Origin: Enterococcus raffinosus
GTDB lineage: Bacteria > Bacillota > Bacilli > Lactobacillales > Enterococcaceae
Assembly (NCBI RefSeq): GCF_018917525.1
Contig: NZ_JAHLOS010000016.1
Coordinates: 22,710 to 86,709, forward strand
Length of the DNA stretch: 64,000 bases
Direction: 5' to 3'
This document shows positions 34,033 through 42,919 of the stretch, piece after piece. The notes beneath the pieces were generated by a model. That model made no database searches and was not told where the DNA came from. It saw nothing but the letters and a program-made list of their open reading frames with translations. Position numbers and translations under genes: made by a program. Numbering within the stretch: position 1 is the first letter of the stretch; each line of letters starts with the position of its first letter.

Positions 34033-35781
34033 TTACATCTTCTCAATCGCAAATCCATGACGCGATAACTGATAAGCATCATCTTCATGGTAATTCTGCC
34101 CAAACAATCGCGTTCCTTCTTTTTCAAACTCAAAGGGTTCTCCTTCATTAAAGGTAGCTCTTAAAGTCTTTTCCTTATACTGTCGAGTCAGCGAAAAAGC
34201 TTGCTTATCATCATCATAGTGCCAAGTCATAGTTCCATAGCTGAACACTTCCGAAAACTGCTTCCGTAAAGCAATCAATTGTTTCACAAATGTTAAAAGC
34301 TCTTCATCCTGATCATCCCAAATCATGCATCGGCGACAATCCGGATCCATCTCGCCTTCCATACCAACCTCGGTGCCATAATAAATACACGGCGTCCCTT
34401 TTTGGATAAACATGAACGTCAAGATAGCCTTCATCAACTCCTTATTGCCCTGACACAAAGTCAGAATACGGGGTGTATCATGAGAGTCTAGTAAATTAAA
34501 AGCTACTTCATTGGTTTGATCACGATAAAGCAGTTGCTGGCGATTCATCCCAAAAATCATTTGCGAAATTGAGATCGACTGCTCAACAAAGAAAGCTTTG
34601 ATATTATCCGTAAAGGCATAATTCATCACAGCATGAAATTCATCGCCCTGTAACCAGCGTTGAGAAGAGTGCCAAATTTCACCTAAAATATATAAATCTT
34701 CCTTTTGCTTCAAAACAGCTTGGTGAAACTCTTTCCAAAAATGATGATCCACCTCATTTGCCACGTCCAGCCGCCAACCATCGATATCAAAATCACGAAT
34801 CCAATAGGTCGCAATTTCCAACAAATACTTCTGAACTTCCGGGTTCGCTGTATTCAGTTTCGGCATATGCGGATTAAAATTGAATGTATCATAGTTTAAA
34901 TTTTTCGCGTTTTCGGAATTAGGAATTGCGGTATAGCTTGGTGGAAAAGATGCAATGTGAAACCAATCCGCATAGGCTGACTCTTGCCCATGCAAAATCA
35001 CATCCTGCCACTGGTGAGAGCTTGCTCCAAGATGATTGAATACTGCATCCAGCATGACACGCATTCCACGTTCATGCGCCTTTTCGACTAACTCACGGAA
35101 AAGCTGTTTGTCCCCAAAGTGCGGGTCAATCTCATAATAATCAACGGTGTCATACTTGTGATTCGACGGTGAGGTAAAAATCGGACAAAGATATAAACCA
35201 TTCACACCCAACTCTTCCAAATAGTCCAGCTTATCAATAATTCCTTGTAAATCACCGCCGAAAAAATTCTCACGCGACGGCTTTTCACTTCCCCACGCGA
35301 GCGTTCCTTCCGGATCATTCGAGGGATCGCCATTATAAAAACGCTCTGGAAAAATTTGATACCAAACCGTTTTAGCTACCCAATCCGGTACCTTAAAGCG
35401 ATCAATTTCTTGAAAATAAGGCATTCGGAAATAGAGATTATCATGCATTAAGCGCTGTTCTTCATAGTCAAAAATTCCCTGATCCGTATAAAAAACCTGC
35501 TTACCTGAATAATCTGTAATACAAAAAGCATAGGCCAAACGGTGATGTAAAGCGGTGACTTCAATCTCCCAATAGTCATGATTATCAGTCGTATAAGCTT
35601 TGTTCATGGCTTGCTGTTTCTGATACCATTTTTCTTCAGCAAAAGTATAAAAATCTCCGCTGATCAATCCCACGGTTTTTATGTCATTACGAGCAGTCTG
35701 CAAACGAATCCGCATCAGATCTTTGGTATAAAGAAACGCAAACTCACTCTCGGGACGATGATAAATTCCTGCATCGTTCAT
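34033..35781 (-). CDS. GH13 neopullulanase/cyclomaltodextrinase-type alpha-glucosidase
   Basis: A 582-residue protein. An N-terminal beta domain (about 1-120) of the neopullulanase subfamily is followed by the TIM barrel with VMLDAVFNHLG, DGWRLDVANEVDHHF (nucleophile Asp), LGEIWHSSQ (acid/base Glu) and LDSHDTPR (transition-state Asp). The family cleaves pullulan, cyclodextrins and maltooligosaccharides in the cytoplasm. No signal peptide is visible, so it acts on imported maltodextrins. It stands alone with an AAGGAGGTGGAGGG ribosome binding site. Confidence 0.92.
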   Translation of the reverse strand: MNDAGIYHRPESEFAFLYTKDLMRIRLQTARNDIKTVGLISGDFYTFAEEKWYQKQQAMNKAYTTDNHDYWEIEVTALHHRLAYAFCITDYSGKQVFYTDQGIFDYEEQRLMHDNLYFRMPYFQEIDRFKVPDWVAKTVWYQIFPERFYNGDPSNDPEGTLAWGSEKPSRENFFGGDLQGIIDKLDYLEELGVNGLYLCPIFTSPSNHKYDTVDYYEIDPHFGDKQLFRELVEKAHERGMRVMLDAVFNHLGASSHQWQDVILHGQESAYADWFHIASFPPSYTAIPNSENAKNLNYDTFNFNPHMPKLNTANPEVQKYLLEIATYWIRDFDIDGWRLDVANEVDHHFWKEFHQAVLKQKEDLYILGEIWHSSQRWLQGDEFHAVMNYAFTDNIKAFFVEQSISISQMIFGMNRQQLLYRDQTNEVAFNLLDSHDTPRILTLCQGNKELMKAILTFMFIQKGTPCIYYGTEVGMEGEMDPDCRRCMIWDDQDEELLTFVKQLIALRKQFSEVFSYGTMTWHYDDDKQAFSLTRQYKEKTLRATFNEGEPFEFEKEGTRLFGQNYHEDDAYQLSRHGFAIEKM

Positions 35782-35884
35782 CCCTCCACCTCCTTCTTTG
35801 CCTTCATTGTAACAAAAATATTAACAACGTCTCCACTTCTAACACTCTCAAGTGTTCAAACACATTTTTTTCACAAAATTATGC

Positions 35885-35981
35885 TACTATAATTATAGAA
35901 GAATAATTTTCTTCGCCTCGTTTTACGAGGATCACTCCAGGGCGTAGCATGTTTGGGGAAGCGGCTGCGTCCGTATTTTTT
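35885..35981 (+). ncRNA. Candidate small structured RNA upstream of the ABC-F gene
   Basis: A TATAAT -10 element (35885-35890) precedes two hairpins: CCTCG/CGAGG (35917-35931) and GGGCGTAGC/GCTGCGTCC (about 35941-35970, with two G-U pairs), the latter followed by GTATTTTTTT, a terminator-like end. The predicted transcript is about 80 nt. No known RNA family is recognised. It may be an independent sRNA or the promoter-proximal part of a leader. Confidence 0.35.
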
Positions 35982-36421
35982 TGACAAAGCCAAAAAATTT
36001 TGTTTTAATAAATTCATCAAAGACAGAAACGAGGGATCATGCCGTTGAAAAACTAAGCGAATGTTGGAAGCTGTATACTGATCATAGATTGACAGATGTT
36101 GATAGGATCAGTGGGCAGATTTTCAGGATTGGCTTAGGATTTCAAGGGATGGTCTTTTTTTGTTGCCAGTTATGCTTTTGACAGTTTGTTAATTATGAAC
36201 AGGCAATAAAGCTGTTAGCGAATTTAGTGAACAAGCAGTTTAGCAGAATGGTAGGCGTACGAGAATAGAATTATTTTTCACGAACTTTGAAAAATGATTA
36301 CCTTTCTAATGAGCTAGTCGTTCTACCTGTTTATCACTATTGAGCCAAGAATTTCCCTAATCCTCTCCTGAAAATTGGTTAGGATTTTTTTGTTTCTCTG
36401 AAACAAAAGGGGGAATTATTT
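35982..36421 (+). promoter_or_regulatory. Attenuator-like leader of the Lsa-type ABC-F gene
   Basis: A long leader with TTGACA near 36177 and a terminator-like hairpin CCTAATC/GGTTAGG (about 36356-36384) followed by seven T, placed only ~35 nt before the ATG. Tiny frames occur upstream, for example MITFLMS at about 36294. Known resistance ABC-F genes (lsa, vga, vmlR types) are controlled by drug-induced ribosome stalling on such leaders. Confidence 0.5.
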
Positions 36422-37915
36422 ATGTCTACAATTAAAATTACACATTTAACCTTTGGCTTTGATAAACAGGTCGATTTACTGTTTAATGATGCCAATTTAA
36501 CAATCGATAGCAGTTGGAAATTAGGCCTCGTTGGCCGTAATGGTCGTGGAAAGACCACACTCCTGAATTTACTCTTAGGAAAATATACTTATCAAGGAGA
36601 CATCCAGTTTCCGTTACGTCCAGTCTATTTTCCAGCAAGCATGGACGAAACCGAGCAATTAACTTATTACGCATTGCTGGAGGTCGCTGATTTTGAGTTA
36701 TGGGAATTAGAGCGAGAAATGACCCTGATTCAGTTGGATCCACAAGTGTTGTGGCAACCTTATCAAACCCTTTCCGGGGGCGAACAAACAAAAGTGTTAT
36801 TGGCACTACTCTTTACACAGGAAGACTTTTTTCCACTAATTGATGAACCGACCAATCATTTAGACCTGCAAGGGCGCCAACATGTGGCGAATTATTTGCA
36901 ACATAAAGATGGCTTTATCGTTGTCAGCCATGATCGACAATTTCTAAATCAGGTCACTGATCATACCTTAGCCATCGAAAAAAGCCAATTAGTGCTTTAT
37001 CAAGGAAATTTTTCGACCTATGAGGAGCAAAAGAAACTGCGAGACGAATTCGAGCTCGCACAAAACCGCAAAATCAAAAAAGAAGTCGGTCGTTTGAAAA
37101 AAACAGCTGCCGAAAAAGCCGAATGGTCGCGCTCTCGAGAAACAGATAAATACGGCAAACCCTCGGAAAAAGGCAGCGGCGGAATCTTCGATACAGGTTT
37201 TATCGGTGCGCGAGCTGCTCGGACAATGAAACGTTCAAAAAATATCGAGCAGCGAATGTATGATCAAATCGAAGCAAAAGAAGGGCTCTTAAAGGATTTA
37301 GAAGATGTCGATCGTCTAACGATGAACTATCAGCCGAGCCGACATGTTCAGCTTTTAAAAGTCGAAGAGCTAGCGTTGCGTTATCCCGACCAAGAACCAC
37401 TTTTTGCGCCCTTATCCTTTGAACTAAAACGGGGAGAAATCACAGCATTGACCGGTCCGAACGGAATCGGAAAATCCAGCGTATTACATTACTTACTAGG
37501 AACTTTTGCAGGCGAAGGCAGCGGAGAACTCCTGCGACCAAACGTTAAAATTAGTTATGTTCGCCAAAACTATGAAAGCAATCGCGGCGAGCTACAGGAT
37601 TTCGCAGAAGCTAATCAGCTAGATTATTCCATGTTTCTAAATAATTTGCGAAAACTGGGAATGGAACGAAATGTCTTTCAGAATAAAATCGAAGAAATGA
37701 GCATGGGACAACGGAAAAAAGTTGAATTAGCAAAATCCCTTGCCCAAGAAGCCGAACTCTATATTTGGGATGAACCCCTAAATTATCTAGACGTATTCAA
37801 TCAAAAACAATTGGAAGACCTTTTACTTCAGGTAAAACCAACAATGCTGATTGTGGAGCACGATCAAACCTTCCTAAAAAACATCCACACTAAACAAATT
37901 GCATTGCATAAATAA
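36422..37915 (+). CDS. lsa: ABC-F ribosomal protection protein, Lsa family
   Basis: A 497-residue soluble protein with two ABC domains and no membrane domain. Walker A motifs GLVGRNGRGKTTLL and GPNGIGKSSVL, signature motifs LSGGEQ and MSMGQRKK, and the inter-domain arm/linker with KKEVGRLKKTAAEKAEWSRS, FDTGFIGARAARTMKRSK are visible. The opening MSTIKITHLTFGFDKQ and overall similarity to E. faecalis Lsa(A), as I recall it, are very close. Such proteins bind the ribosomal E site and displace lincosamides, streptogramin A and pleuromutilins, giving intrinsic LSA-type resistance. Actual resistance of this variant is inference. Confidence 0.85.
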   Translation: MSTIKITHLTFGFDKQVDLLFNDANLTIDSSWKLGLVGRNGRGKTTLLNLLLGKYTYQGDIQFPLRPVYFPASMDETEQLTYYALLEVADFELWELEREMTLIQLDPQVLWQPYQTLSGGEQTKVLLALLFTQEDFFPLIDEPTNHLDLQGRQHVANYLQHKDGFIVVSHDRQFLNQVTDHTLAIEKSQLVLYQGNFSTYEEQKKLRDEFELAQNRKIKKEVGRLKKTAAEKAEWSRSRETDKYGKPSEKGSGGIFDTGFIGARAARTMKRSKNIEQRMYDQIEAKEGLLKDLEDVDRLTMNYQPSRHVQLLKVEELALRYPDQEPLFAPLSFELKRGEITALTGPNGIGKSSVLHYLLGTFAGEGSGELLRPNVKISYVRQNYESNRGELQDFAEANQLDYSMFLNNLRKLGMERNVFQNKIEEMSMGQRKKVELAKSLAQEAELYIWDEPLNYLDVFNQKQLEDLLLQVKPTMLIVEHDQTFLKNIHTKQIALHK

Positions 37916-37952
37916 AATGAACCGTCCAAAAAAAATTGGACGGTTCATTTAC
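37914..37952. terminator. Bidirectional terminator between lsa and DUF3841 genes
   Basis: A 15-bp perfect stem, AAATGAACCGTCCAA (37915-37929) with TTGGACGGTTCATTT (37936-37950), flanked by A and T runs. Confidence 0.9.
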
Positions 37953-38542
37953 ATTTTCCATTCTAAAAAGGATTCTACCCAGACCTGCTGAATTTCCCAA
38001 ATCCCCCCTTGAATATCTTCAAAGGGTAACCGCTTAGTTGTCTTTATCTCTGCATCATATTGAAAAAGCTTTTGCCAGCTGCGTACCAGCTCAGTTTTCA
38101 AATGCGGATAGAACGCGGTCGTATAGACATCGCCTTCATAGCTCACGTTATATTTTTTCAGCTTGTTGTAATACGTTGCCTGCTCCTCTTCCGTACCTAG
38201 GAAACGCAGATTCAAAATCCGGTTCCAATCAGACATCCGGAAAAAGACGATCTTCTCGATTGGCACACATAGCTTGATCAGTTGAGAATCCGCTGAATAA
38301 TCGAGGTATTTTACATCCAAAAAAGTCCAGATTGCAGAATCAGCTTCTGCTGGACGCGCAACGACATTAGCAGCATTTTGTCGATACCAGCTATAGGCCT
38401 GCAAAAATACTTGCGCCGTCTCTCCGTACTTTTCTTTTATAAAGGTGTTGTCGACAACATGTCTCCCCGATTTAATCAGCTGATCAACCACCACTCGACT
38501 TTGAGAAGTATACAATGTTACCTGGTTATTTGAGTAATCCAT
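37949..38542 (-). CDS. DUF3841 family protein, copy 2
   Basis: About 197 residues. VTLYTSQSRVVVDQLIKSGR, AYSWYRQNAANVV and WEIQQVWVESFL mark the DUF3841 family, whose function is unknown. ATG 38542 is chosen by alignment with the adjacent paralogue (MTNKVTVWTKQ); the frame extends to 38560. It overlaps the upstream paralogue by 25 bp. The two paralogues are diverged, so the duplication is old. A link to ADP-ribosylation-like folds has been suggested for some families of this shape, but I have no evidence for it here. Confidence 0.75.
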   Translation of the reverse strand: MDYSNNQVTLYTSQSRVVVDQLIKSGRHVVDNTFIKEKYGETAQVFLQAYSWYRQNAANVVARPAEADSAIWTFLDVKYLDYSADSQLIKLCVPIEKIVFFRMSDWNRILNLRFLGTEEEQATYYNKLKKYNVSYEGDVYTTAFYPHLKTELVRSWQKLFQYDAEIKTTKRLPFEDIQGGIWEIQQVWVESFLEWKM

Positions 38543-39075
38543 TCCTTGCGAATTTCCCATATCGTTCCCACTTTCATCTCCCCCAATACGCTCGAATCAT
38601 CGAAAAGCCGCTCATGACTTTGCTCAATTTCTCGTTTGATATTAGGATAAAAGGGCGTCATAAAAGCAGTAATATCATCAATCCCGTATTTCTCCAACAG
38701 CCTTGTGTGTTCCTTTTGATCCTCTAAATCTTTGGGAATGTACAAATGGTTGACAATATTTCCCCATTTTAATAAATCAACCACAATCAACTGATCCTCA
38801 TCAAGCTCAATTTCTAAAATCGCATTACCTTCACTATTTTGAATACTGTCTTCTTCTGAAAGCGATACCCAAATTGGATACCTCACATCTGGCGGCGGCT
38901 GAACAAGCCGAGAAGCCGCCTGCACATACCATTCATACACACCTAGATATAGATTGCTGTGATCCTCCATCTTTTGTTGGATGTATTCCTTTTTTGCAAT
39001 ATATCGCCCTGTTTGTTCCAATACTTCTAAAATATTCTCGTGTTGCTTCGTCCAAACCGTTACTTTGTTTGTCAT
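38518..39075 (-). CDS. DUF3841 family protein, copy 1
   Basis: About 185 residues, with VTVWTKQHENILEVLEQTGR, VYEWYVQAASRLV, PIWVSL and a C-terminal GTIWEIRKEWI, matching DUF3841. ATG 39075 has TTGGAGGAACT as ribosome binding site. It is the first gene of the pair. The family is sometimes found beside defence or stress genes; here the neighbour is only the GntR gene of the reductase cluster, 43 bp away. Confidence 0.75.
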   Translation of the reverse strand: MTNKVTVWTKQHENILEVLEQTGRYIAKKEYIQQKMEDHSNLYLGVYEWYVQAASRLVQPPPDVRYPIWVSLSEEDSIQNSEGNAILEIELDEDQLIVVDLLKWGNIVNHLYIPKDLEDQKEHTRLLEKYGIDDITAFMTPFYPNIKREIEQSHERLFDDSSVLGEMKVGTIWEIRKEWITQITR

Positions 39076-39117
39076 AGTTCCTCCAAAAATCAAACACAAG
39101 CAAAAGCGTATTTTCCC

Positions 39118-39816
39118 TTAACAGTCTAAACAAAAATTCTGTTCCTCTTCCGGCAAAGTAGCCCGAACATAATTTTGAATATGATTATGGAATTCACGAA
39201 CAACTGCTGGAAGTTGATTCTTCTTCAAAACATCAACAAAAACAAGATGCTCTTCCGATTTCTTTTCAAGAATCCCCAATGATGAAAGATCCTCGTTCAT
39301 TGCAATTAATAATTGATAGAACAAGCTTTCCAAAATTTGAGCTCTGCGCACACTGCCAGATAATTGCCATAGATATTTGTGAAAAGAAAGGTCTAGCGTA
39401 TTCAATAAAAAGACTTTGTCCTCTTCAGTGCGACAACGATTTTCGCCATCCTTCATCTCTGTAGCAATCTCTGTCAGCTGTTGGAAATCCTCTTCCTTAA
39501 TCATTTGATTTCGCAAAATTTTTCGCAAAATCTGTGTTTCTAATGACGTCCGAATTTCAAATACTTCCATTATTTCCGCTGGTTCCATTTCGATCACATG
39601 ATTTCCTTTGCGAGGAGAAAACGTGATCAAGCCTTGCTCGTTCAAAATCCGCATAGCTTCCCTTACCGGAGCTCGGCTAATATTAAATTGATTCGAGATA
39701 TCAGTCTCGATTAAACGATCGCCACCTTTTAATGTGCCCGACAAGATTCTATTTTTAACGTACGACACGACCATATCGCTTAAACTTTGTTTTTCGTATC
39801 TAGGCATAATATCCAT
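39118..39816 (-). CDS. GntR family regulator, FCD subfamily
   Basis: A 232-residue protein. Winged HTH (about 10-75, NRILSGTLKGGDRLIETDIS and SRAPVREAMRIL) then the all-helical FCD ligand domain (about 85-215) with the metal/ligand Asp/His positions (FEIRTSLE, LDLSFHKYL, EHLVFVDVL, EFHNHIQNY). FCD proteins sense small organic acids and related metabolites. It lies directly downstream of the BCCT gene, on the same strand, and is the best candidate regulator of the betaine/glycine reductase operon. Ribosome binding site spacing to ATG 39816 is long. Confidence 0.85.
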   Translation of the reverse strand: MDIMPRYEKQSLSDMVVSYVKNRILSGTLKGGDRLIETDISNQFNISRAPVREAMRILNEQGLITFSPRKGNHVIEMEPAEIMEVFEIRTSLETQILRKILRNQMIKEEDFQQLTEIATEMKDGENRCRTEEDKVFLLNTLDLSFHKYLWQLSGSVRRAQILESLFYQLLIAMNEDLSSLGILEKKSEEHLVFVDVLKKNQLPAVVREFHNHIQNYVRATLPEEEQNFCLDC

Positions 39817-39980
39817 AAATAAATCAGCACCCTTTCAGATATACGTCACTAATTATATCAGAAAGCCTTTGCCAAGTCTCTTGTCGTTCGGTATTTGACC
39901 ACTTCAATCGTTCCAATATCTCTGATTTTACAAAAAATCAGATTGTACTTTTATTCACATGAATGGTCAGTCTAGGTGCG

Positions 39981-41468
39981 TTATTCTAGCTTAGAAGATT
40001 CGGGTAATTTGTTTGGTATTTTCTTTTCCTGCATCAAAGCCTTAAATAAACAAACAGCACATAATAGCATGATCACTGTTAATGGTAATGCCGCTACGAT
40101 TGAGCATGTTTGCAAAGCATCCAACCCGCCGGTCATCAATAGAACCAAGGCTAGCAACGCTTGAATCACTCCCCAAAGGATTTTTTTATCATTTCCCGGA
40201 TTCAAGTCACCTTCTGATGAAAACATCGATAAAACAAAAATTCCCGAATTGGCAGATGTGATGAAAAAAGTACACAAAAGACAGATAGCAATAATTGAAA
40301 AAATCATCCCTAATGGATATTCAGCAAGAACCACAAACAGTGCCGTTTCCGTCACTTCCTTTGCCTTATTGATAATTCCGATATCAAGATTCAATCCTAA
40401 ACTACCAAAGATCGAGAACCAAATGAAGGAGACCATCGATGGGGCAATGATTACTCCTAAGACAAACTCCTTAATCGTTCTTCCTTTGGAGATTCTAGCA
40501 ATAAAGGTTCCTACAAATGGCCCCCAAGCAATCCACCACGACCAATAAAAAATTGTCCATGAACCGAGCCACGAGTTGTCTCCAAATGGATTGATTGAAA
40601 AGCTTTCTGATACGATATTATTGATGTATCCCCCAAATGAATTAGTGAAAATGTTCAATGACATGATTTTCGGACCGACCAGAAAAGCGCCCAAGAGAAG
40701 CGTAATTGCCAAATAAAGATTGATATCTGACAATAGTTTGATCCCTTTATCAATTCCGCTGACTGCCGTCCAGGTATAAATAATGGTTAAGCCCACAATG
40801 ATGATAATCTGAACCAGACGGGTCGTTGGAATATCAAACAAATAATTTAGACCTGAATTAATCTGTAAGGTTCCTTGACCAAGCGAGGTGGCAATTCCGG
40901 CAACTGTTGCGAAAACCGCACAAATATCAATTAGTTTCCCAATTGGTCCTCGTACCCCTTCTTCTCCTAAAATCGGCAAGAAAATACTGCTGATCAATCC
41001 TGGTGTGTTTTTCCTGAACTGGAAGTAAGCCAAGGCCATTCCAATAATCGAATAAGCCGCCCATGGATGAAAGCCCCAATGTAAAAAGGATTTCTGCATA
41101 GCTATATCCGCTGCTTTTTCTGTTCCGCCAAACGTAGCAAAATGATTCAGCGGCTCTGCCACTCCCCAAAAGACCAAACCGATCCCCATGCCAGCTCCAA
41201 ACAACATTGCGAACCAAGATTTATTGCTATATTCAGGCACAGAATCATCTGGACCTAATTTTATTTTACCAAAACGACTAAAAGCAATAAGTAACGAGAA
41301 AACGACAAATACAAACATAGCAATTAAATAAAACCAACCAAATGTATCCACTAAAAAAGCTTTCGTGCTATTCATCGCCTGTGCGAATGGACCTGGTGCG
41401 ACCAAACCGATCACTACGATAACAGCCGTGATTAAAAGTGAAACATAAAATACTATATTTTTTTTCAT
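39981..41468 (-). CDS. BCCT family betaine/choline/carnitine transporter
   Basis: A 495-residue protein with twelve helices. GAGMGIGLVFWGVAEPLNHF is the family glycine-rich TM3 motif, and FYWSWWIAWGPFVGTFIARI is the Trp-box substrate site of TM8. Members import quaternary ammonium compounds with Na+ or H+. Being the last gene of the reductase operon, with an AGGAGACGT ribosome binding site, it is the presumed route for glycine betaine entry. The long regulatory C-terminal tail of osmosensing BetP-type carriers is absent (short tail QEKKIPNKLPESSKLE), which favours a catabolic role. Confidence 0.9.
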   Translation of the reverse strand: MKKNIVFYVSLLITAVIVVIGLVAPGPFAQAMNSTKAFLVDTFGWFYLIAMFVFVVFSLLIAFSRFGKIKLGPDDSVPEYSNKSWFAMLFGAGMGIGLVFWGVAEPLNHFATFGGTEKAADIAMQKSFLHWGFHPWAAYSIIGMALAYFQFRKNTPGLISSIFLPILGEEGVRGPIGKLIDICAVFATVAGIATSLGQGTLQINSGLNYLFDIPTTRLVQIIIIVGLTIIYTWTAVSGIDKGIKLLSDINLYLAITLLLGAFLVGPKIMSLNIFTNSFGGYINNIVSESFSINPFGDNSWLGSWTIFYWSWWIAWGPFVGTFIARISKGRTIKEFVLGVIIAPSMVSFIWFSIFGSLGLNLDIGIINKAKEVTETALFVVLAEYPLGMIFSIIAICLLCTFFITSANSGIFVLSMFSSEGDLNPGNDKKILWGVIQALLALVLLMTGGLDALQTCSIVAALPLTVIMLLCAVCLFKALMQEKKIPNKLPESSKLE

Positions 41469-41499
41469 CTAAACGTCTCCTCTTCAAAGTTTTTTGTCG

Positions 41500-41524
41500 G
41501 ACGAGCCGTCGTTAAACAGCTCGT
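41500..41524. other. Intercistronic hairpin between the selenoprotein B gene and BCCT gene
   Basis: GACGAGC (41500-41506) pairs with GCTCGTC (41518-41524). There is no adequate T run on the minus strand, so processing or mRNA stabilisation is more likely than termination. Confidence 0.4.
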
Positions 41525-41535
41525 CAATTTTGTAA

Positions 41536-42855
41536 TTAAACTTTTACTTCAAAGAGTCGAGGTTCTTCAATATCAGTGGTTAACGCATCTAGCGCAACCC
41601 CCACACGATGGTAACGGAGTTTGTGTTGAACTTCCTTCGGTGTGGCAGGGTCGCCTAATGGATACGGAATTGAAATCGTTGGTACAATTCGGTTTACACC
41701 CACTGTACGGGCCACTGGAATCAGGTTTGCCATTTGAACAATCGTAATTCCTGCTTTTTCAATTTCTCTGGTCATCGTTGCACCGCAACGAGTACAGGTT
41801 CCTCAGGTGGAGGTTAGTATAACAGCCTTAACGCCATCATCGACCAATTCCTGCGCAATTTCTTGTCCCATCCTAGTAGCTTCTGCTTGCGTCGTTCCGG
41901 TACCAACTGTCGCATAGAAGTATGGATAAACGCCGCCGATTTTACCTTCTGTTGCGTACTCTTTCAGCACGTCTAACGGCAACACAACATTTGGATCATC
42001 ATTAGCTGCAGCAGGATCAAATCCAGCGTGGATCGTCATGAACTCACCTTTTTTCAGCTCATTTAGCTCTTCAACATTGTATTTACCCCATTTAGTTGCT
42101 GATGCAGACTGAATTCTATCAGGATTTCCAACTGGAACAATTCCGCCAGATGTCACTAAGGCAACTTTCATTTTAGCCAATTCTTCAGCTGGAATAGCTG
42201 GTGCGATCGGTGCCCGCTCGGATTTAGGAATGATTAATTCAGATTGATAGTCTTCTCCATTGACTTTTTTCAATAGCATATCGATCACACGGTCGGTCGC
42301 TGGCACTGGTGGATCTAACCAAATCTGATCACGAACTCCTCGACCAAAATAACCCTCTTCAGCTGCTGAATTCAATTTCTCTCCATATAATAAACGTAAG
42401 GCAAAAGCGGACATTTTTGCCACATCTTTACGCATCGCTGCTGCACTCGCTCCGCCTTCAAAAATGTACATTTCCTTACGATACATCTCCACACCTGGAT
42501 TTTCCTCATTCATCGAGGTGATTGCTGGAACACCAAATTTCTTCTGAACAGCCGAACAAATATGACCACAAGCCGCACCATATCGACCCGCTCGAAATGC
42601 TGGTCCAGCAAAGAAAATATCAAATTCCTTATCATCTAAAAAGCCAAGAATTCTTTTAATTGCTTCATCGGTTTCTGATCCCATGAAATTGTCGCCACAA
42701 ATAATCGTGTGAGTAATTTCGACTTCATCTTTTAAGGCTTTAGCATAAGCCATACCTGGACCAACAATTCCCTCTCTAATTTCCGGCTCATGACCAGCGA
42801 ATTCTTCGCCGCCAATCTGCCCGAAAAACTGATTGATGTATAAAATCGCTTTCAT
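41536..42855 (-). CDS. grdH: Betaine (or glycine/sarcosine) reductase component B selenoprotein, GrdB/GrdH type
   Basis: A 439-residue protein when the in-frame TGA at 41805-41803 is read as selenocysteine (Sec351). The joined sequence reads AVILTSTUGTCTRCGATMTR, the exact UxxCxxC active site of the family. Without recoding it looks like two fragments (42855-41803 and 41775-41536), yet the whole is one frame of 440 codons. The N-terminus MKAILYINQFFGQIGGEEFA is the component B start. The subunit, with its pyruvoyl partner, binds the substrate and cleaves the C-N bond. A hairpin beginning 12 nt after the UGA has a GGU loop. Betaine specificity is inferred from the adjacent BCCT gene. Confidence 0.92.
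41776..41805 (-). promoter_or_regulatory. UGA selenocysteine codon with SECIS-like hairpin
   Basis: The UGA (41805-41803) is followed after 12 nt by CGTTGC-GGT-GCAACG (41790-41776), a perfect 6-bp stem with a GGU apical loop 18-20 nt from the UGA. Spacing and loop fit bacterial SECIS elements recognised by SelB. Confidence 0.7.
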
Positions 42856-42919
42856 AATTTCCCTCCTAGTTCTTTTATATTGAATTCTTCAGTTCATTTC
42901 AAAGTACCAAATGAAAAAT

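Noticed and set aside
35981..36181. 66-codon open frame upstream of the ABC-F gene
   Set aside because: It needs a TTG start without a ribosome binding site and lies over probable leader RNA structure.
38448..38461. TGTTGTCGACAACA palindrome resembling the reductase-operon operator centre
   Set aside because: It lies inside a DUF3841 coding sequence (codons for VVDN) with no promoter around it, so it is probably chance.
41536..41775. A separate 79-residue gene downstream of the GrdB-type fragment
   Set aside because: It is in the same frame as the upstream fragment and is the C-terminal part of one selenoprotein after the UGA codon.
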